From Nitrospirota bacterium (GTDB taxonomy: Bacteria; Nitrospirota; Leptospirillia; Leptospirillales; Leptospirillaceae): a DNA stretch of 64,000 nt. The notes below the pieces were generated by a model that was given only the letters and a program-made list of their open reading frames with translations, was not told the DNA's origin and searched no databases. The DNA lies in the NCBI GenBank assembly GCA_021801345.1, contig JAJYYA010000003.1, positions 1 to 64,000 on the forward strand, read 5' to 3'. Below, one piece after another: positions 42,122 through 51,384 of the stretch. The position numbers and the translations under genes are program-made. The first letter of the stretch is position 1; every line of letters begins with the position of its first letter.

Positions 42122-42918
42122 GACCGGAGCGAGAGGAGGGAGAAGAAGACCTCCTCATTGTCGACGTCGAAACGACCGGCCTTCTCTTCCAGAGGGAGGC
42201 CCGGATCGTAGAGATCGCGCTTTCGACATGGAACCGTTCGGGCAAAAATAAACAAATCTCCTCTCTCATCAACCCCGGGGAGCCAATACCCGCTCTCTAT
42301 ACGAAGATTCATGGGATAGACGATGAAATGGTCAGAGATGCTCCCAGCTTCAGTGAGTTTTGGGAGGAGCACAAAGAGGAGTTTCGCGGCAAACTGATCG
42401 TTGCCCATAATCTTTCCTTCGATCTGGGAATGATCAATCGTGAACTCATGAGATTAGAAAAAAGACCCTTGGGAAATCCTGGGATCGACACCGTTCCTGT
42501 ATTAAAGACTCTCCTTCCCAAGGAAAAAAGCCATCGGCTTCAAAATCTGGCAAAGTCGCTCGGAGTCTCCCAAGAGAGAGGACATCGGGCAGAAGACGAC
42601 GTAAGGGCGCTCGAACAGGTCCTTGCCATCGGGCTGGGAAAACCGCTCGACGAAATCTTCGGAAAACTCTCCATCGAGCTTTCCTTCTGGGGTGGGGCCG
42701 CCTCCCACCGCTACTTCAGGGACAATGTCTATTGGTGCCAAAAGACAGAGTCACCCCTCGAACTCGTCGTCGCTTTAAAGGGGACCGAAGGGGAAATGTC
42801 TTTGGAACTGATGAGATTCGAACGACCTGTCTGCACGGCAAAAAGAGTGGGAGAAGAAAAAGACGCCGTCAAACTTCCCTGGCTTTGGAAGGACGTGAGA
42901 AGAATTGAAGAGGCATAA
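42118..42918 (+). CDS. DnaQ-like DEDDh 3'-5' exonuclease
   Basis: An exonuclease-domain protein related to DNA polymerase III epsilon. The catalytic acids are in LLIVDVETTG (Asp and Glu), IVAHNLSFDLGMI (Asp) and ERGHRAEDDVRAL (His-x4-Asp). A C-terminal region of about 90 residues follows the nuclease fold and has no recognised domain. The frame has a stop at 42103 and then no ATG, GTG or TTG before the catalytic motif. The only plausible start is CTG 42118, which overlaps the mnmA TGA, with AAAGGA about nine bases upstream. Starting at the first ATG (42328) would remove the catalytic DxE. Confidence 0.85.
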   Translation: MRPEREEGEEDLLIVDVETTGLLFQREARIVEIALSTWNRSGKNKQISSLINPGEPIPALYTKIHGIDDEMVRDAPSFSEFWEEHKEEFRGKLIVAHNLSFDLGMINRELMRLEKRPLGNPGIDTVPVLKTLLPKEKSHRLQNLAKSLGVSQERGHRAEDDVRALEQVLAIGLGKPLDEIFGKLSIELSFWGGAASHRYFRDNVYWCQKTESPLELVVALKGTEGEMSLELMRFERPVCTAKRVGEEKDAVKLPWLWKDVRRIEEA

Positions 42919-42940
42919 AATAAAGACAAGATGAAAAAGA

Positions 42941-43015
42941 TGGTGGGCGATACAGGTTTCGAACCTGTGACCCCTGCCGTGTGAAGGCAGTGCTCTACCG
43001 CTGAGCTAATCGCCC
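42941..43015 (-). tRNA. tRNA-Val (anticodon CAC)
   Basis: Read on the minus strand, the acceptor GGGCGAT pairs with ATCGCCC and an encoded CCA follows. The D-arm is AGCTCAGCGGTAGAGC, the anticodon stem CTGCC/GGCAG has loop TTCACAC, and the T-arm is CAGGTTCGAAACCTG. The anticodon CAC reads GUG valine codons. It lies between the dnaQ-like gene and ileS, on the opposite strand. Confidence 0.96.
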
Positions 43016-43126
43016 GGATGGGGATTTAAAAGAGCCGGAAAAAACATCCGTTATCCGGAAGACTCATTCTAGAAAAACCGGCCGAAAGTTTCAAGAAAAA
43101 AAACAGGCATCCGAGAAGGAGTGGCA

Positions 43127-45982
43127 GTGGAATTCAAAGAGACCCTCAACCTCCCCAAAACAGACTTTCCGATGAAGGCCGATCTCGCGAAAAAGGAAGA
43201 AGAGTACCTCAAGTCCTGGGAAGAGGCATCGATCTACCAGACAGTGAAAAACGCGCTGGAGGGGCGTCCACTCTTTATGTTGCACGACGGCCCCCCCTAT
43301 GCCAACGGTCATCTTCATATGGGACACGCCCTCAATAAAATCCTGAAGGATATCCTTAACCGGGTGATGATTAAGAAGGGGATGTCGATCGCCTATATTC
43401 CCGGATGGGATTGCCATGGGCTTCCCATCGAACACAAAGTCCTGAAAGACTTGGGGAAGAGGCGGGGAGACCTCTCCGATACAGAGATCCGGGCACGATG
43501 CCGAGAGTCGGCGGACACATTTGCCACAATCCAGGCGCAGGAATTTCAGAGAATGGGAGTCCTTGGCGACTTCGCAAACCCCTATCTCACAATGAGCTGG
43601 GATTATGAGGCAGAGATCCTGCGGACACTTGCGCGCATGGTCGAGGATAACAGGGTCTACAAAGGGGAAAAACCCGTCCTCTGGTGCGGCGTCTGCGAAA
43701 CGGCCCTTGCCGAGGCCGAGGTCGAGTATGCCCCCCATCGATCAAGCGCCGTTACCGTCCTCTTCGAATCCTCGAACATGGCAAGAAAAAGATACTATCC
43801 TATCTGGACCACGACCCCATGGACACTTCCGGCCAATCAGGCGGTCGCGGTGGGCCCCGACATTCCCTATACCATTCTTCAGATCAGCGAGAAGGTCGGA
43901 CCCCTCCTTCAAGGGGTCGAGATTGTCGTGTCTTCCGAGATCTTTGAAAAAGTCAAAAATCAACAGAACTCCGTATGGAAAGAGATCGGGGAAAAATCAA
44001 AAAAAATCACGGAAATTAAGGGGAAAGATCTCGTATTGGATAACCCGTCCCTGACACACCCGGTCATCAAGGGAAAGCGGGTCCCACTCGTCGGAGCAGA
44101 GTTTGTCGGAACGGACCAGGGAACCGGTCTTGTCCATATAGCTCCGGGACATGGAGAGGAGGACTTTCAGGTAGGAGAAGAGTACAAATTAAGCCGCGAA
44201 ACTCCAGTCGACGAAAAGGGACGATACGGGGACGCAATTAAGGAACATGTCGTCGAATGGGTCGGAAAAAAAATTGGAGAACTCTCCCCAGAAATCATCT
44301 CCTTTCTCGAAAAGGGGCAGATTCTTCTTCAGAGCGAAACGATAGAACACTCCTACCCCCATTGCTGGAGATGCAAAAACCCTGTGTACACCCGGGCGAC
44401 AGCGCAATGGTTTTTGTCGTTGGAAAAAAAGAACCTGAGACAAGACACTCTCAAAGCCCTTGGAACGGTTGAGTGGATCCCGGAAAAAGGAGAAAACAGA
44501 ATCCGGGGAATGATCGAAACAAGGCCGGACTGGTGTCTTTCCAGACAGAGAGCGTGGGGAGTGCCCATCCCAGCGATCCACTGCAGAACATGCAACAAGA
44601 CGTCACTGGATCCGCTTCTGGTCAATAAAATGGCAGACAAAACGGAAAAGGAAGGGCTCGACTTCTGGTTCGACGACAGAAAACGGACATTGTTTCTTGA
44701 GGACTATCACTGCATCCATTGCAAAGGAACGGAGATCGATCGCGAAAAGGATATCCTCGATGTCTGGTTCGATTCGGGAGTCTCTCACGAGGCGGTACTC
44801 AAAAAAAGAAAAGACACAAAATGGCCAGCAGATCTCTATCTCGAAGGATCGGACCAGCACCGGGGATGGTTTCACTCCTCCCTTCTGACCTCGATGTCTC
44901 TTGAAGGAGCGCCCCCGTATCGTTCCGTGCTGACGCACGGTTTTGTCGTCGACGGTCAGGGTCGCAAGATGGCCAAAACTCTTGGAAATGTCATCAGCCC
45001 CAAGGAGATCACAGAAAAATATGGCGCCGATGTCTTGAGGCTTTGGGTCGCCTCGGCCGATTACCAGGAGGACACGAGACTTTCTCCTGAAATCGTCAAT
45101 AACATGGTTGATTCGTACAGAAAGATCCGAAATACAATCCGGTTTATACTGGGGAATATCAACGACCTGAAGGAGAACACACCAGGACAGCTCTCGAAAG
45201 ATCCTCTGGACCGCTGGGTCCTCTCAGTTTGGGAACGAACCAAAAAAGAGATCCTCTTCTCCTATAATGAAAAGAGGTTTTCCCAGGTTATCAGTCAGCT
45301 GAACAATTTTTGCGCAGTCACCCTTTCGGCGCACTACTTCGACATCGTAAAGGATCGACTCTACGCCGAGGCCCCCGAGGCCCCTTTACGAAAGGACACA
45401 CAGAAAACGCTCCGCCTACTACTCGACGAAATCCTCCCTCTCATTCACCCGATCCTCCCGTTTACGACGACGGAGATCGTTCTCCACGACAAAACGGGAG
45501 CGGATTACGAGAAAACGAAGGACCGCCCAGAGGCGGCACTCCTCGACATCGTAACAAGACCCTTTCCCGCACTGGCCCCGGAAAGAGAGTGCCCCTCTCT
45601 CGAAGAATCCATTGAAAGGCTCCTTGAAATCAGGTCTGTCCTGGGAAAGATCTCGGACGAGCTCAAGAAAGAAAAAATTCTCAGGACAACAATGGAACTC
45701 TGGCTCGATCTGAGCGGAGAATTACAGACCCTCAATACAGAAAATTTCGGAGAGGATTTCCTGAAGAGTTTCTTTATCGTGTCACGGCTGACCTGGAACG
45801 AAAAAAGCACACCTCAGGCACTGGGCGAATCCGAACTCGGATTTACCGAAGGAAAAATCCGGCTGTTTAAGGCTCCGGGGAAAAAATGCGAACGGTGCTG
45901 GCTTATCCGGGAGAACACCGGGAAGAATCCGGAGAGTCTTCCCATTTGCCAGAGATGCCATGAGGTTGTCAAACATTCATGA
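43127..45982 (+). CDS. ileS: Isoleucyl-tRNA synthetase
   Basis: A class Ia synthetase charging tRNA-Ile. The HIGH box reads HLHMGHALN within LHDGPPYANGHLHMGHALN, and the KMSKS box reads KMAKTLGNV. The editing domain contains TTPWTLPANQAVAVG, and GWFHSSL is conserved. The C-terminal zinc ribbon is CERCWLIRENTG...CQRCHEVV. It is about 951 residues. GTG 43127 has AAGGAG five bases upstream; the GTG at 43121 overlaps that site. Confidence 0.96.
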   Translation: MEFKETLNLPKTDFPMKADLAKKEEEYLKSWEEASIYQTVKNALEGRPLFMLHDGPPYANGHLHMGHALNKILKDILNRVMIKKGMSIAYIPGWDCHGLPIEHKVLKDLGKRRGDLSDTEIRARCRESADTFATIQAQEFQRMGVLGDFANPYLTMSWDYEAEILRTLARMVEDNRVYKGEKPVLWCGVCETALAEAEVEYAPHRSSAVTVLFESSNMARKRYYPIWTTTPWTLPANQAVAVGPDIPYTILQISEKVGPLLQGVEIVVSSEIFEKVKNQQNSVWKEIGEKSKKITEIKGKDLVLDNPSLTHPVIKGKRVPLVGAEFVGTDQGTGLVHIAPGHGEEDFQVGEEYKLSRETPVDEKGRYGDAIKEHVVEWVGKKIGELSPEIISFLEKGQILLQSETIEHSYPHCWRCKNPVYTRATAQWFLSLEKKNLRQDTLKALGTVEWIPEKGENRIRGMIETRPDWCLSRQRAWGVPIPAIHCRTCNKTSLDPLLVNKMADKTEKEGLDFWFDDRKRTLFLEDYHCIHCKGTEIDREKDILDVWFDSGVSHEAVLKKRKDTKWPADLYLEGSDQHRGWFHSSLLTSMSLEGAPPYRSVLTHGFVVDGQGRKMAKTLGNVISPKEITEKYGADVLRLWVASADYQEDTRLSPEIVNNMVDSYRKIRNTIRFILGNINDLKENTPGQLSKDPLDRWVLSVWERTKKEILFSYNEKRFSQVISQLNNFCAVTLSAHYFDIVKDRLYAEAPEAPLRKDTQKTLRLLLDEILPLIHPILPFTTTEIVLHDKTGADYEKTKDRPEAALLDIVTRPFPALAPERECPSLEESIERLLEIRSVLGKISDELKKEKILRTTMELWLDLSGELQTLNTENFGEDFLKSFFIVSRLTWNEKSTPQALGESELGFTEGKIRLFKAPGKKCERCWLIRENTGKNPESLPICQRCHEVVKHS

Positions 45983-46021
45983 TCCCCTCCCTGCCGCTCA
46001 TGCATGAAGGGGAGGGAGTAT

Positions 46022-46029
46022 GGTAGAAT
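46022..46029 (+). promoter_or_regulatory. Extended -10 promoter candidate before lspA
   Basis: TGGTAGAAT fits an extended -10 (TGnTAGAAT), 33 bases upstream of the proposed lspA start. No clear -35 is present. Confidence 0.3.
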
Positions 46030-46061
46030 GAATCAAGGGATAAAACGGCAAGGAGAAAAAA

Positions 46062-46568
46062 ATCGCAAAGAGATGGATTGTCTACGGAGGGATTTCAGCC
46101 ACGGTTTTCATGATCGACCAGCTGACGAAGTCCCTTGTTCAATCAAGACTTGACCTTTTTTCTAGCGTCCAGCTCATCCCCCACTTTTTCAGAATTGTCT
46201 CTGTAAGAAATACTGGAATCGTCTTCGGTCTCTTATCGGGAAGGGGCGAGGGAGGACACCAAGGCTTCTTGATTGTCTTTACCATTCTGGCGATGCTTGC
46301 AATCCTTTTCTATAGCCGAAAGAAGCTCCAACAAGGCGCCCTTGAAGTATACCCTCTCGCCCTCATTTTAGGAGGGGCCGCAGGAAATCTTTTTGACAGA
46401 ATTGAACACGGCAGAGTCATTGACTTCCTGGATTTTTATATAGGAAATGCCCATTGGCCGGCATTCAATATTGCCGATTCATGCATCGTCGTCGGGGTAG
46501 GATCCCTTCTCTTCCTTCAATGGAGGGAGGAGAAGGTCAGGACCGGCTCATCCGCCCGGCCGGAATAA
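46062..46568 (+). CDS. lspA: Lipoprotein signal peptidase (signal peptidase II)
   Basis: A membrane aspartyl protease that cleaves prolipoproteins after lipidation, matching the several lipoproteins in this window. MIDQLTKSLVQ, VRNTGIVFGLLSG, GGAAGNLFDRIEHGRVIDFLDF and FNIADSCIVVG carry the conserved motifs, including both catalytic Asp residues. No ATG, GTG or TTG is found between an in-frame stop at 46041 and ATG 46110. Starting at 46110 would delete the first membrane helix. An AAGGAG at 46050-46055 is six bases before ATC 46062, giving IAKRWIVYGGISATVFMIDQ, so ATC is used as the tentative start. Confidence 0.88.
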   Translation: MAKRWIVYGGISATVFMIDQLTKSLVQSRLDLFSSVQLIPHFFRIVSVRNTGIVFGLLSGRGEGGHQGFLIVFTILAMLAILFYSRKKLQQGALEVYPLALILGGAAGNLFDRIEHGRVIDFLDFYIGNAHWPAFNIADSCIVVGVGSLLFLQWREEKVRTGSSARPE

Positions 46569-46609
46569 CAAAAAAACTCGCTACGACACGAGCTAAGGAG
46601 GAGATGGGC

Positions 46610-47515
46610 ATGGACCAGAACGCAAAAAGCCGCATCACCCGCATACAACTGGCTCTTGAAAACAATGAATGGCTAAAAGCCTTTCATCTGGCCGAATCGG
46701 GTGTCACAGACAACCCCGACATAATGCCGTTCAAGTACCTGATGATCGATGCGCTTATCGCAGGAGGGCGCTTTGACGAGGCCTCAAAAAAGATTACCCT
46801 CTGGAGAAAAGATGTTCCCAAGGATCGAAAACTTGGGATCTATGCCCTTCACCTGCTGATTTACTTCAAGGAATTCGACGAGGCGGAGCGCCTTGGAGAG
46901 ACACTCCTTGAAGGCTCCCAAAACATCGTCGAAAAACGGGATATTATCCTGCATCTGGCTTTTGCCGCCCACGGGAAGGGGAATCCAAGAGGGGCCATTC
47001 TCCTCTTGAACGACCTTCTTTCCGAGGACCCGCTCAACACCGATGCCTACGAGACCATAGGAAAGATTTACTTCGAACATGCCCGATTTGAAGAGGCAGA
47101 ACGCTATCTCTTGGCTCTCACCGACATCGACCCCCTTCACCCGAGGGTCCACCAGCTTCTAGGGCTCCTTTATTCGGAACAGGGAAAGTGGGACGAGGCG
47201 ATCATGGAGCTTGAGGAGGCCGTCGAAATCGAGCCGAGCGATGAAACGATGCGGGAGTTGGGGTGGACCCTCAACATGGTGGGCGACAAGGATGGAGCGA
47301 TTAGCGTTCTTGAAGAGGCCCTCGACATGAATCCCATGAACCTCCAGGCACGAATCGACCTCGGGACAATTTTCATGGACCAGGAAAATTACGAGCGAGC
47401 CCTGGCCGAATGGAAAATCGCCCAGAAACAGGATCCCGGGAATTCGGCCATCAAGTCCAACATGGAAAAGGCCAGGGAAAAGGTTGAAAAGGATCGATCC
47501 ATCAGCCGGCATTGA
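46610..47515 (+). CDS. TPR-repeat protein
   Basis: About 301 residues of helical repeats with TPR patterns, clearest in the C-terminal half: AYETIGKIYFEHARFEEAERYLLALTDIDP, RVHQLLGLLYSEQGKWDEAIMELEEAVEIEP and ARIDLGTIFMDQENYERALAEWKIAQKQDP. There is no signal peptide, so it is probably a cytoplasmic or membrane-peripheral scaffold for protein contacts. ATG 46610 is preferred because AAGGAGG lies eight bases upstream; ATG 46604 is too close. It sits between lspA and rluD. Its partners are unknown. Confidence 0.85.
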   Translation: MDQNAKSRITRIQLALENNEWLKAFHLAESGVTDNPDIMPFKYLMIDALIAGGRFDEASKKITLWRKDVPKDRKLGIYALHLLIYFKEFDEAERLGETLLEGSQNIVEKRDIILHLAFAAHGKGNPRGAILLLNDLLSEDPLNTDAYETIGKIYFEHARFEEAERYLLALTDIDPLHPRVHQLLGLLYSEQGKWDEAIMELEEAVEIEPSDETMRELGWTLNMVGDKDGAISVLEEALDMNPMNLQARIDLGTIFMDQENYERALAEWKIAQKQDPGNSAIKSNMEKAREKVEKDRSISRH

Positions 47516-47585
47516 CCGTCTAAGACACATGCTCCCGACCGGACCGGACGGAGAACTATCGACCGATCTGTCAACCCAATGCCGC

Positions 47586-48530
47586 ATGTACCAAGTCGAC
47601 CCGGGAGAATCAAAAAAAAGGCTCGATCACTTCCTCGCTCAAAGCTGCCTTCCCTTTTCCCGGTCACGAATACAGAAAATCCTCGACGAAGGGCTCATCA
47701 CCGTCAACGGTTGCATCGAGCCCGCATCCTATCGGATTCGAGGAAATGACCTCATTACCGTCCACATCCCTCCTCCCTCGCCGGCCGAAGACACGCCAGA
47801 GGAGATGGATCTCGACATCCTCTACGAGGATGCGTCGCTTCTGGTCATCAACAAACCTCCGGCCCTTGTCGTGCACCCTGCGCCGGGACATCCGAACGGG
47901 ACACTGCTAAACGGTCTTCTGGGCTACCTCACAAAAGGGCATCACAACGAGTCCGAGGGACCTGCGAGAGCCGGACTCGTCCATCGCCTCGATCAGGATA
48001 CGTCCGGACTCATGGTTGTGGGAAAAACCTCCGAAGTCGTGGACGGGCTTATGGTCCAGTTCCGAGACCGTCAGGTCTCAAAAAGCTACCTGGCCCTGGC
48101 CATCGGCATCCTTCCCTCGAAGAGGGGTCTGATCGATGCCCCCATTGGGCGATCGACCGGTGACCGAAAAAAATTCGCCGTAACGGCCTCAGGAAAACCC
48201 TCTCAAACGCGTTACCGTGTCGTGAACAGTTATCTTGAGGGCTACTCCCTGCTCGATATCACCCTCCTCACCGGACGCACCCACCAGATCCGCGTCCATA
48301 TGCATCACCTCGGCCACCCACTGGCAGGAGACCCTGTATACAAAAAACGGGGAAGAAAGGAGTCACACCCCTTCCCCAGGATCATGCTCCATGCCGCAAA
48401 GCTAAGCTTTACCCATCCCGTCACACAAGAAAGACTCGACTTTTCGGCTCCCCTCCCGAAAGATATGGAGGAAGCCCTCTCGACCCTCCATCCCCTTCCC
48501 CAGGAACCTACACCCGACCCGAAACCCTGA
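47586..48530 (+). CDS. rluD: Ribosomal large subunit pseudouridine synthase, RluD type
   Basis: Converts specific uridines of 23S rRNA to pseudouridine. An S4-like RNA-binding domain (KRLDHFLAQ...SRSRIQKILDEGLITVNG) precedes the catalytic domain with LLVINKPPALVVHPAPGH, the catalytic HRLDQDTSGLMVVGKT and TGRTHQIRVHMHHLGHPLAGDPVY. It is about 314 residues from ATG 47586. Earlier in-frame starts (47484, 47529) would overlap or approach the TPR gene; no start has a convincing Shine-Dalgarno sequence. Confidence 0.93.
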   Translation: MYQVDPGESKKRLDHFLAQSCLPFSRSRIQKILDEGLITVNGCIEPASYRIRGNDLITVHIPPPSPAEDTPEEMDLDILYEDASLLVINKPPALVVHPAPGHPNGTLLNGLLGYLTKGHHNESEGPARAGLVHRLDQDTSGLMVVGKTSEVVDGLMVQFRDRQVSKSYLALAIGILPSKRGLIDAPIGRSTGDRKKFAVTASGKPSQTRYRVVNSYLEGYSLLDITLLTGRTHQIRVHMHHLGHPLAGDPVYKKRGRKESHPFPRIMLHAAKLSFTHPVTQERLDFSAPLPKDMEEALSTLHPLPQEPTPDPKP

Positions 48531-48540
48531 TAAAGAAAAA

Positions 48541-48577
48541 AACGGGTGCCGCACAACGTACGACACCCGTTAAAAAA
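48541..48577 (-). terminator. Terminator for the DUF1015 gene
   Basis: Read on the minus strand, an AACGGGTG/CACCCGTT stem is followed by a run of seven T residues. On the plus strand the stem is followed by A residues instead, so it mainly serves the minus-strand gene, though the hairpin lies between convergent units. Confidence 0.8.
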
Positions 48578-48597
48578 GAACCGCTAATAAGGTCAGG

Positions 48598-49881
48598 TTA
48601 AAGCTTTGCCATCACCATTCCCGTCAGCGGTTTTGGATAGAAGTAGGTCGACTTCTGCGGCATAAGCTCGCCTCTTTGAGAGACTCCCTCGATCACCTTG
48701 GCGGAGACGGGCCGGATGAAGAAGCCTAGGGCATATTCCTTCGCGACAAAAACCTTTTCCATGACCGAACGGTCCGACTTGTCGTACCGGAGGAGATCTT
48801 CGGTGCGAATACGTTCAGGTGTGATAGAAAGAAGGGGTGACAGAACCGCTTCCTGAAGCCAATAGGTGTCGAGTCCCTTGACTCCTTCCCCGCGGGTTAC
48901 GTTCAACCGGCAAACAAGAAGCTCCTCGGTATCGCGCACAGCAACCCCAATCACCGTCTCCCGGGGATCGGAGTGGCGAAGCTCCGTGAGAAAACGGTCA
49001 CCGTCAGATTTTGGCATTCGCGTGATCGTGGCACGCGCGGCAAGCGCATCGAGAAATCCGGAGATTCCGTCGGAGCCGGGGTTTCGCACAAGCCTGTGAG
49101 TGGGAAGAACTGAAAGATTTTCGTCCTCCATCGCCGCAAGAAAGACAGTCACAAACTCGTAAGGCGCATTCGGATCCGGAGAGACCTCGAGACTCCTGCG
49201 ATAGTTTCTGTAAGCCAGATAGGTTTCGTAGCGGTGATGGCCATCGGCAATGTAGAGAGACTTTTTTCGAAAAAGATCAACGACCTCTTTTAAAACAGCG
49301 GAGTCGGTCACCGCTCCGAGTTCGTGAAGAACCCCATCGCCATCGGTACAGCGGAACCTCTCGACGGATTTCGCTGAAAGAAGACTCACGACCTCGCGGG
49401 AAGCATCAGGGTAGAGCAGATAAATCTGGCTGAAGGAGCAGGCTGTAGCCTTAAAAAGAGCCATCCTGTCCTCCTTCGGTCCCTGAAGAGTCCGCTCGTG
49501 GGGATAGACAATTTTCTTCTCCCATTCCTCAAGGCGTATACGACCGACAAAGCCCCGGATCTTTCGGGCGTTACCGGTGAGCGGATCGGTAAAGGTCATC
49601 GTATAAGGGTAGAGAGCGGGAACGGGATCAACTGTCAAAACATGTGCGGCAAGCATCCTGTCGAGATCCTTCCTGGCCCGGGTATACCGGTTCGACTCGG
49701 GGGTTTCCGGATCGGGCGGGAGGGGGAGCTCAAGACGAATGACATTATCGGGATGCTTGTCGTGAAAACCTTTCTGGGCTTCCTTGGAAATGATGTCGTA
49801 AGGGGGGGTCGTCAAATTTCCGATCGCACTTTTGAGAGACTCCGCGTACACCAGCCCGTTAAAGGGAATCAGGTCGGCCAA
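48598..49881 (-). CDS. DUF1015 family protein
   Basis: About 427 residues with the family marks LTTPPYDIISKEAQKGFHDKHPDNVIRLELP, YPHERTLQGPKEDRMALFKATACSFSQIYLLY and the conserved YIADGHHRYETYLAYR. Members of this family (SerK-like/DUF1015) contain a ParB/sulfiredoxin-like fold, and some phosphorylate free serine. Activity here is not established. TTG 49881 is chosen because GGAGG lies four bases upstream; the frame stays open further upstream. It is the last gene of a minus-strand set and is followed by a terminator. Confidence 0.88.
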   Translation of the reverse strand: MADLIPFNGLVYAESLKSAIGNLTTPPYDIISKEAQKGFHDKHPDNVIRLELPLPPDPETPESNRYTRARKDLDRMLAAHVLTVDPVPALYPYTMTFTDPLTGNARKIRGFVGRIRLEEWEKKIVYPHERTLQGPKEDRMALFKATACSFSQIYLLYPDASREVVSLLSAKSVERFRCTDGDGVLHELGAVTDSAVLKEVVDLFRKKSLYIADGHHRYETYLAYRNYRRSLEVSPDPNAPYEFVTVFLAAMEDENLSVLPTHRLVRNPGSDGISGFLDALAARATITRMPKSDGDRFLTELRHSDPRETVIGVAVRDTEELLVCRLNVTRGEGVKGLDTYWLQEAVLSPLLSITPERIRTEDLLRYDKSDRSVMEKVFVAKEYALGFFIRPVSAKVIEGVSQRGELMPQKSTYFYPKPLTGMVMAKL

Positions 49882-49945
49882 CGTTCCTCCATTGATAGTC
49901 GCGTGAAAGGTAAATGAGGAGAAAGTTCCTGGTATTCTCCGGTGG

Positions 49946-50944
49946 TTAGGTCTCCCTGGAAATGACAAATTCCGAGAGAGAGAGAAGATGCTGCTTCGGA
50001 AGAGAGTCTGGAAAACAGGAAAGGCTTTCCTGCGCTTTTCGGGTAAACTCCCGGGCCCGGGAAAGCGAGTAGTCGATCGAACCGGTCTCCCGCATCAACT
50101 GAAGAACCTCTTCGAGATCCCCGTTTTTGACAAGACCCGAACCGATCTTCGACACGATCCGGGCCCGTGATGGTTCGGAGGCCTTAGAAAGGCAATGAAT
50201 CAAGGGGAGAGTCATCTTCCCTTCGGCAAGATCCCTTCCCAGGGTCTTGCCCAACTTTTCCTCGCTCGCCATGTAGTCGAGAGCATCATCGGCCACCTGA
50301 AAGGCCATCCCTACGAAATAGCCAAAACTGTCAAGAGCGTTCTTTTCCTCGTCCGAAACTCCGCCAAGGACTCCACCTAGCCGGCATGTGCTCGCTGTCA
50401 GGGTCGCTGTCTTGCAAGCAGCCACATTGTAATACTGCTCTTCGGTCGCATCGAGGTTGCCGTCGAGAAAGAGTTCGAGGATCTCTCCCTCGGACATTTT
50501 CTTGCAGGCAAGTGTCAGGGAGTCGTTGATCTCGTGGCTGTGAAGCCCCATGGCAAGCCAGAGGGAGTTCGCATAGAGAAAGTCTCCGACGAGAATAGCC
50601 GACTGATTACCCCAGCGCTGATGAGCTGCCCTCTTGCCCCGGCGAACATCCGCATTGTCCACGACATCATCGTGGAGAAGGGTCGCCGTATGGATCATCT
50701 CGACGACCGCAGCCAAAAGAATAGGGTCGGGCCCCTCCGCATCCGACAGGCGAGAGGAGATCACCATAAGAAGAGGACGAAGCCGCTTGCCCCCCCCGGA
50801 GACGATATAAGAGGTCATCTCACTGGCCAGGGGAACAATACCGGTCAGCAATTCGCGTAGTTTAACCTCAACGGACTCCATCTGGTCGCGATAGGAGGTC
50901 CAAATGCTATTGACGCCCGACTCAATAAGTGGATTCATGCCCAT
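49946..50944 (-). CDS. ispB: Polyprenyl diphosphate synthase (octaprenyl/heptaprenyl type)
   Basis: Builds the long isoprenoid chain for a respiratory quinone from farnesyl diphosphate and IPP. Features in order are GGGKRLRPLLM, the first Asp-rich motif LLHDDVVDNADVRRG, GDFLYANSLWLA, and the second Asp-rich motif AFQVADDALDYMA followed by GKTLGRDLAEGKMTLPLI. It is 332 residues. The chain length and the quinone type cannot be told from sequence. It is in line with a VOC gene upstream and DUF1015 downstream. Confidence 0.93.
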   Translation of the reverse strand: MGMNPLIESGVNSIWTSYRDQMESVEVKLRELLTGIVPLASEMTSYIVSGGGKRLRPLLMVISSRLSDAEGPDPILLAAVVEMIHTATLLHDDVVDNADVRRGKRAAHQRWGNQSAILVGDFLYANSLWLAMGLHSHEINDSLTLACKKMSEGEILELFLDGNLDATEEQYYNVAACKTATLTASTCRLGGVLGGVSDEEKNALDSFGYFVGMAFQVADDALDYMASEEKLGKTLGRDLAEGKMTLPLIHCLSKASEPSRARIVSKIGSGLVKNGDLEEVLQLMRETGSIDYSLSRAREFTRKAQESLSCFPDSLPKQHLLSLSEFVISRET

Positions 50945-50989
50945 AAGATTAAGCTTTGCCTTCGATTATTGTCAAGAAAACGTGAGCCT

Positions 50990-51382
50990 TCACGGCTCTC
51001 TCCCCGGCCGGTAGGAGGTAATTTCGATCCAGTGACCATCCGGATCCTGAAAATAGAGAGAGTGCGCAACCCCATGGTCATCGCAGCGATAAGGAATCCC
51101 TTCCGCCTTCAGGGTTTCCGTTGCCGAAACAAAGGAGTTTTCATCGGTACGAAAGCAAAAGTGCCGAATCGATGGCTCCACGGAGGGCGGAACGGCCCCC
51201 TTGGCGTCGAGGAGCGCAAGGCAGGTTCCTCCGATACAAAGAAAGGCCGGGTCAGTCCCCCATTCCGGGGCAAACGTATGGACCAGCCCAAAGAGTCTCC
51301 GGTACCATAAGAGGGAAGACTCGACATCGGAGACAGGAATGGCCACATGGTCCAGCCCGCTGACCCTAATCATCGGAGACAA
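50990..51382 (-). CDS. Glyoxalase/VOC superfamily protein
   Basis: A 130-residue single-domain vicinal-oxygen-chelate protein. GLDHVAIPVSDVESSLLWYRRLFGL begins the first beta-alpha-beta unit with a metal-binding His. The second unit ends YFQDPDGHWIEITSY with the Glu ligand, and RHFCFRT gives another His. It is similar in length to methylmalonyl-CoA epimerase or glyoxalase-like enzymes, so the exact reaction is unclear. It begins two bases before the end of the outer-membrane protein gene and is co-transcribed with it. Confidence 0.85.
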   Translation of the reverse strand: MSPMIRVSGLDHVAIPVSDVESSLLWYRRLFGLVHTFAPEWGTDPAFLCIGGTCLALLDAKGAVPPSVEPSIRHFCFRTDENSFVSATETLKAEGIPYRCDDHGVAHSLYFQDPDGHWIEITSYRPGREP

Positions 51383-51384
51383 CC

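Noticed and set aside
45983-46020. Possible terminator between ileS and lspA
   Set aside because: The CCCTCCC/GGGAGG pairing is short and not followed by a T-run.
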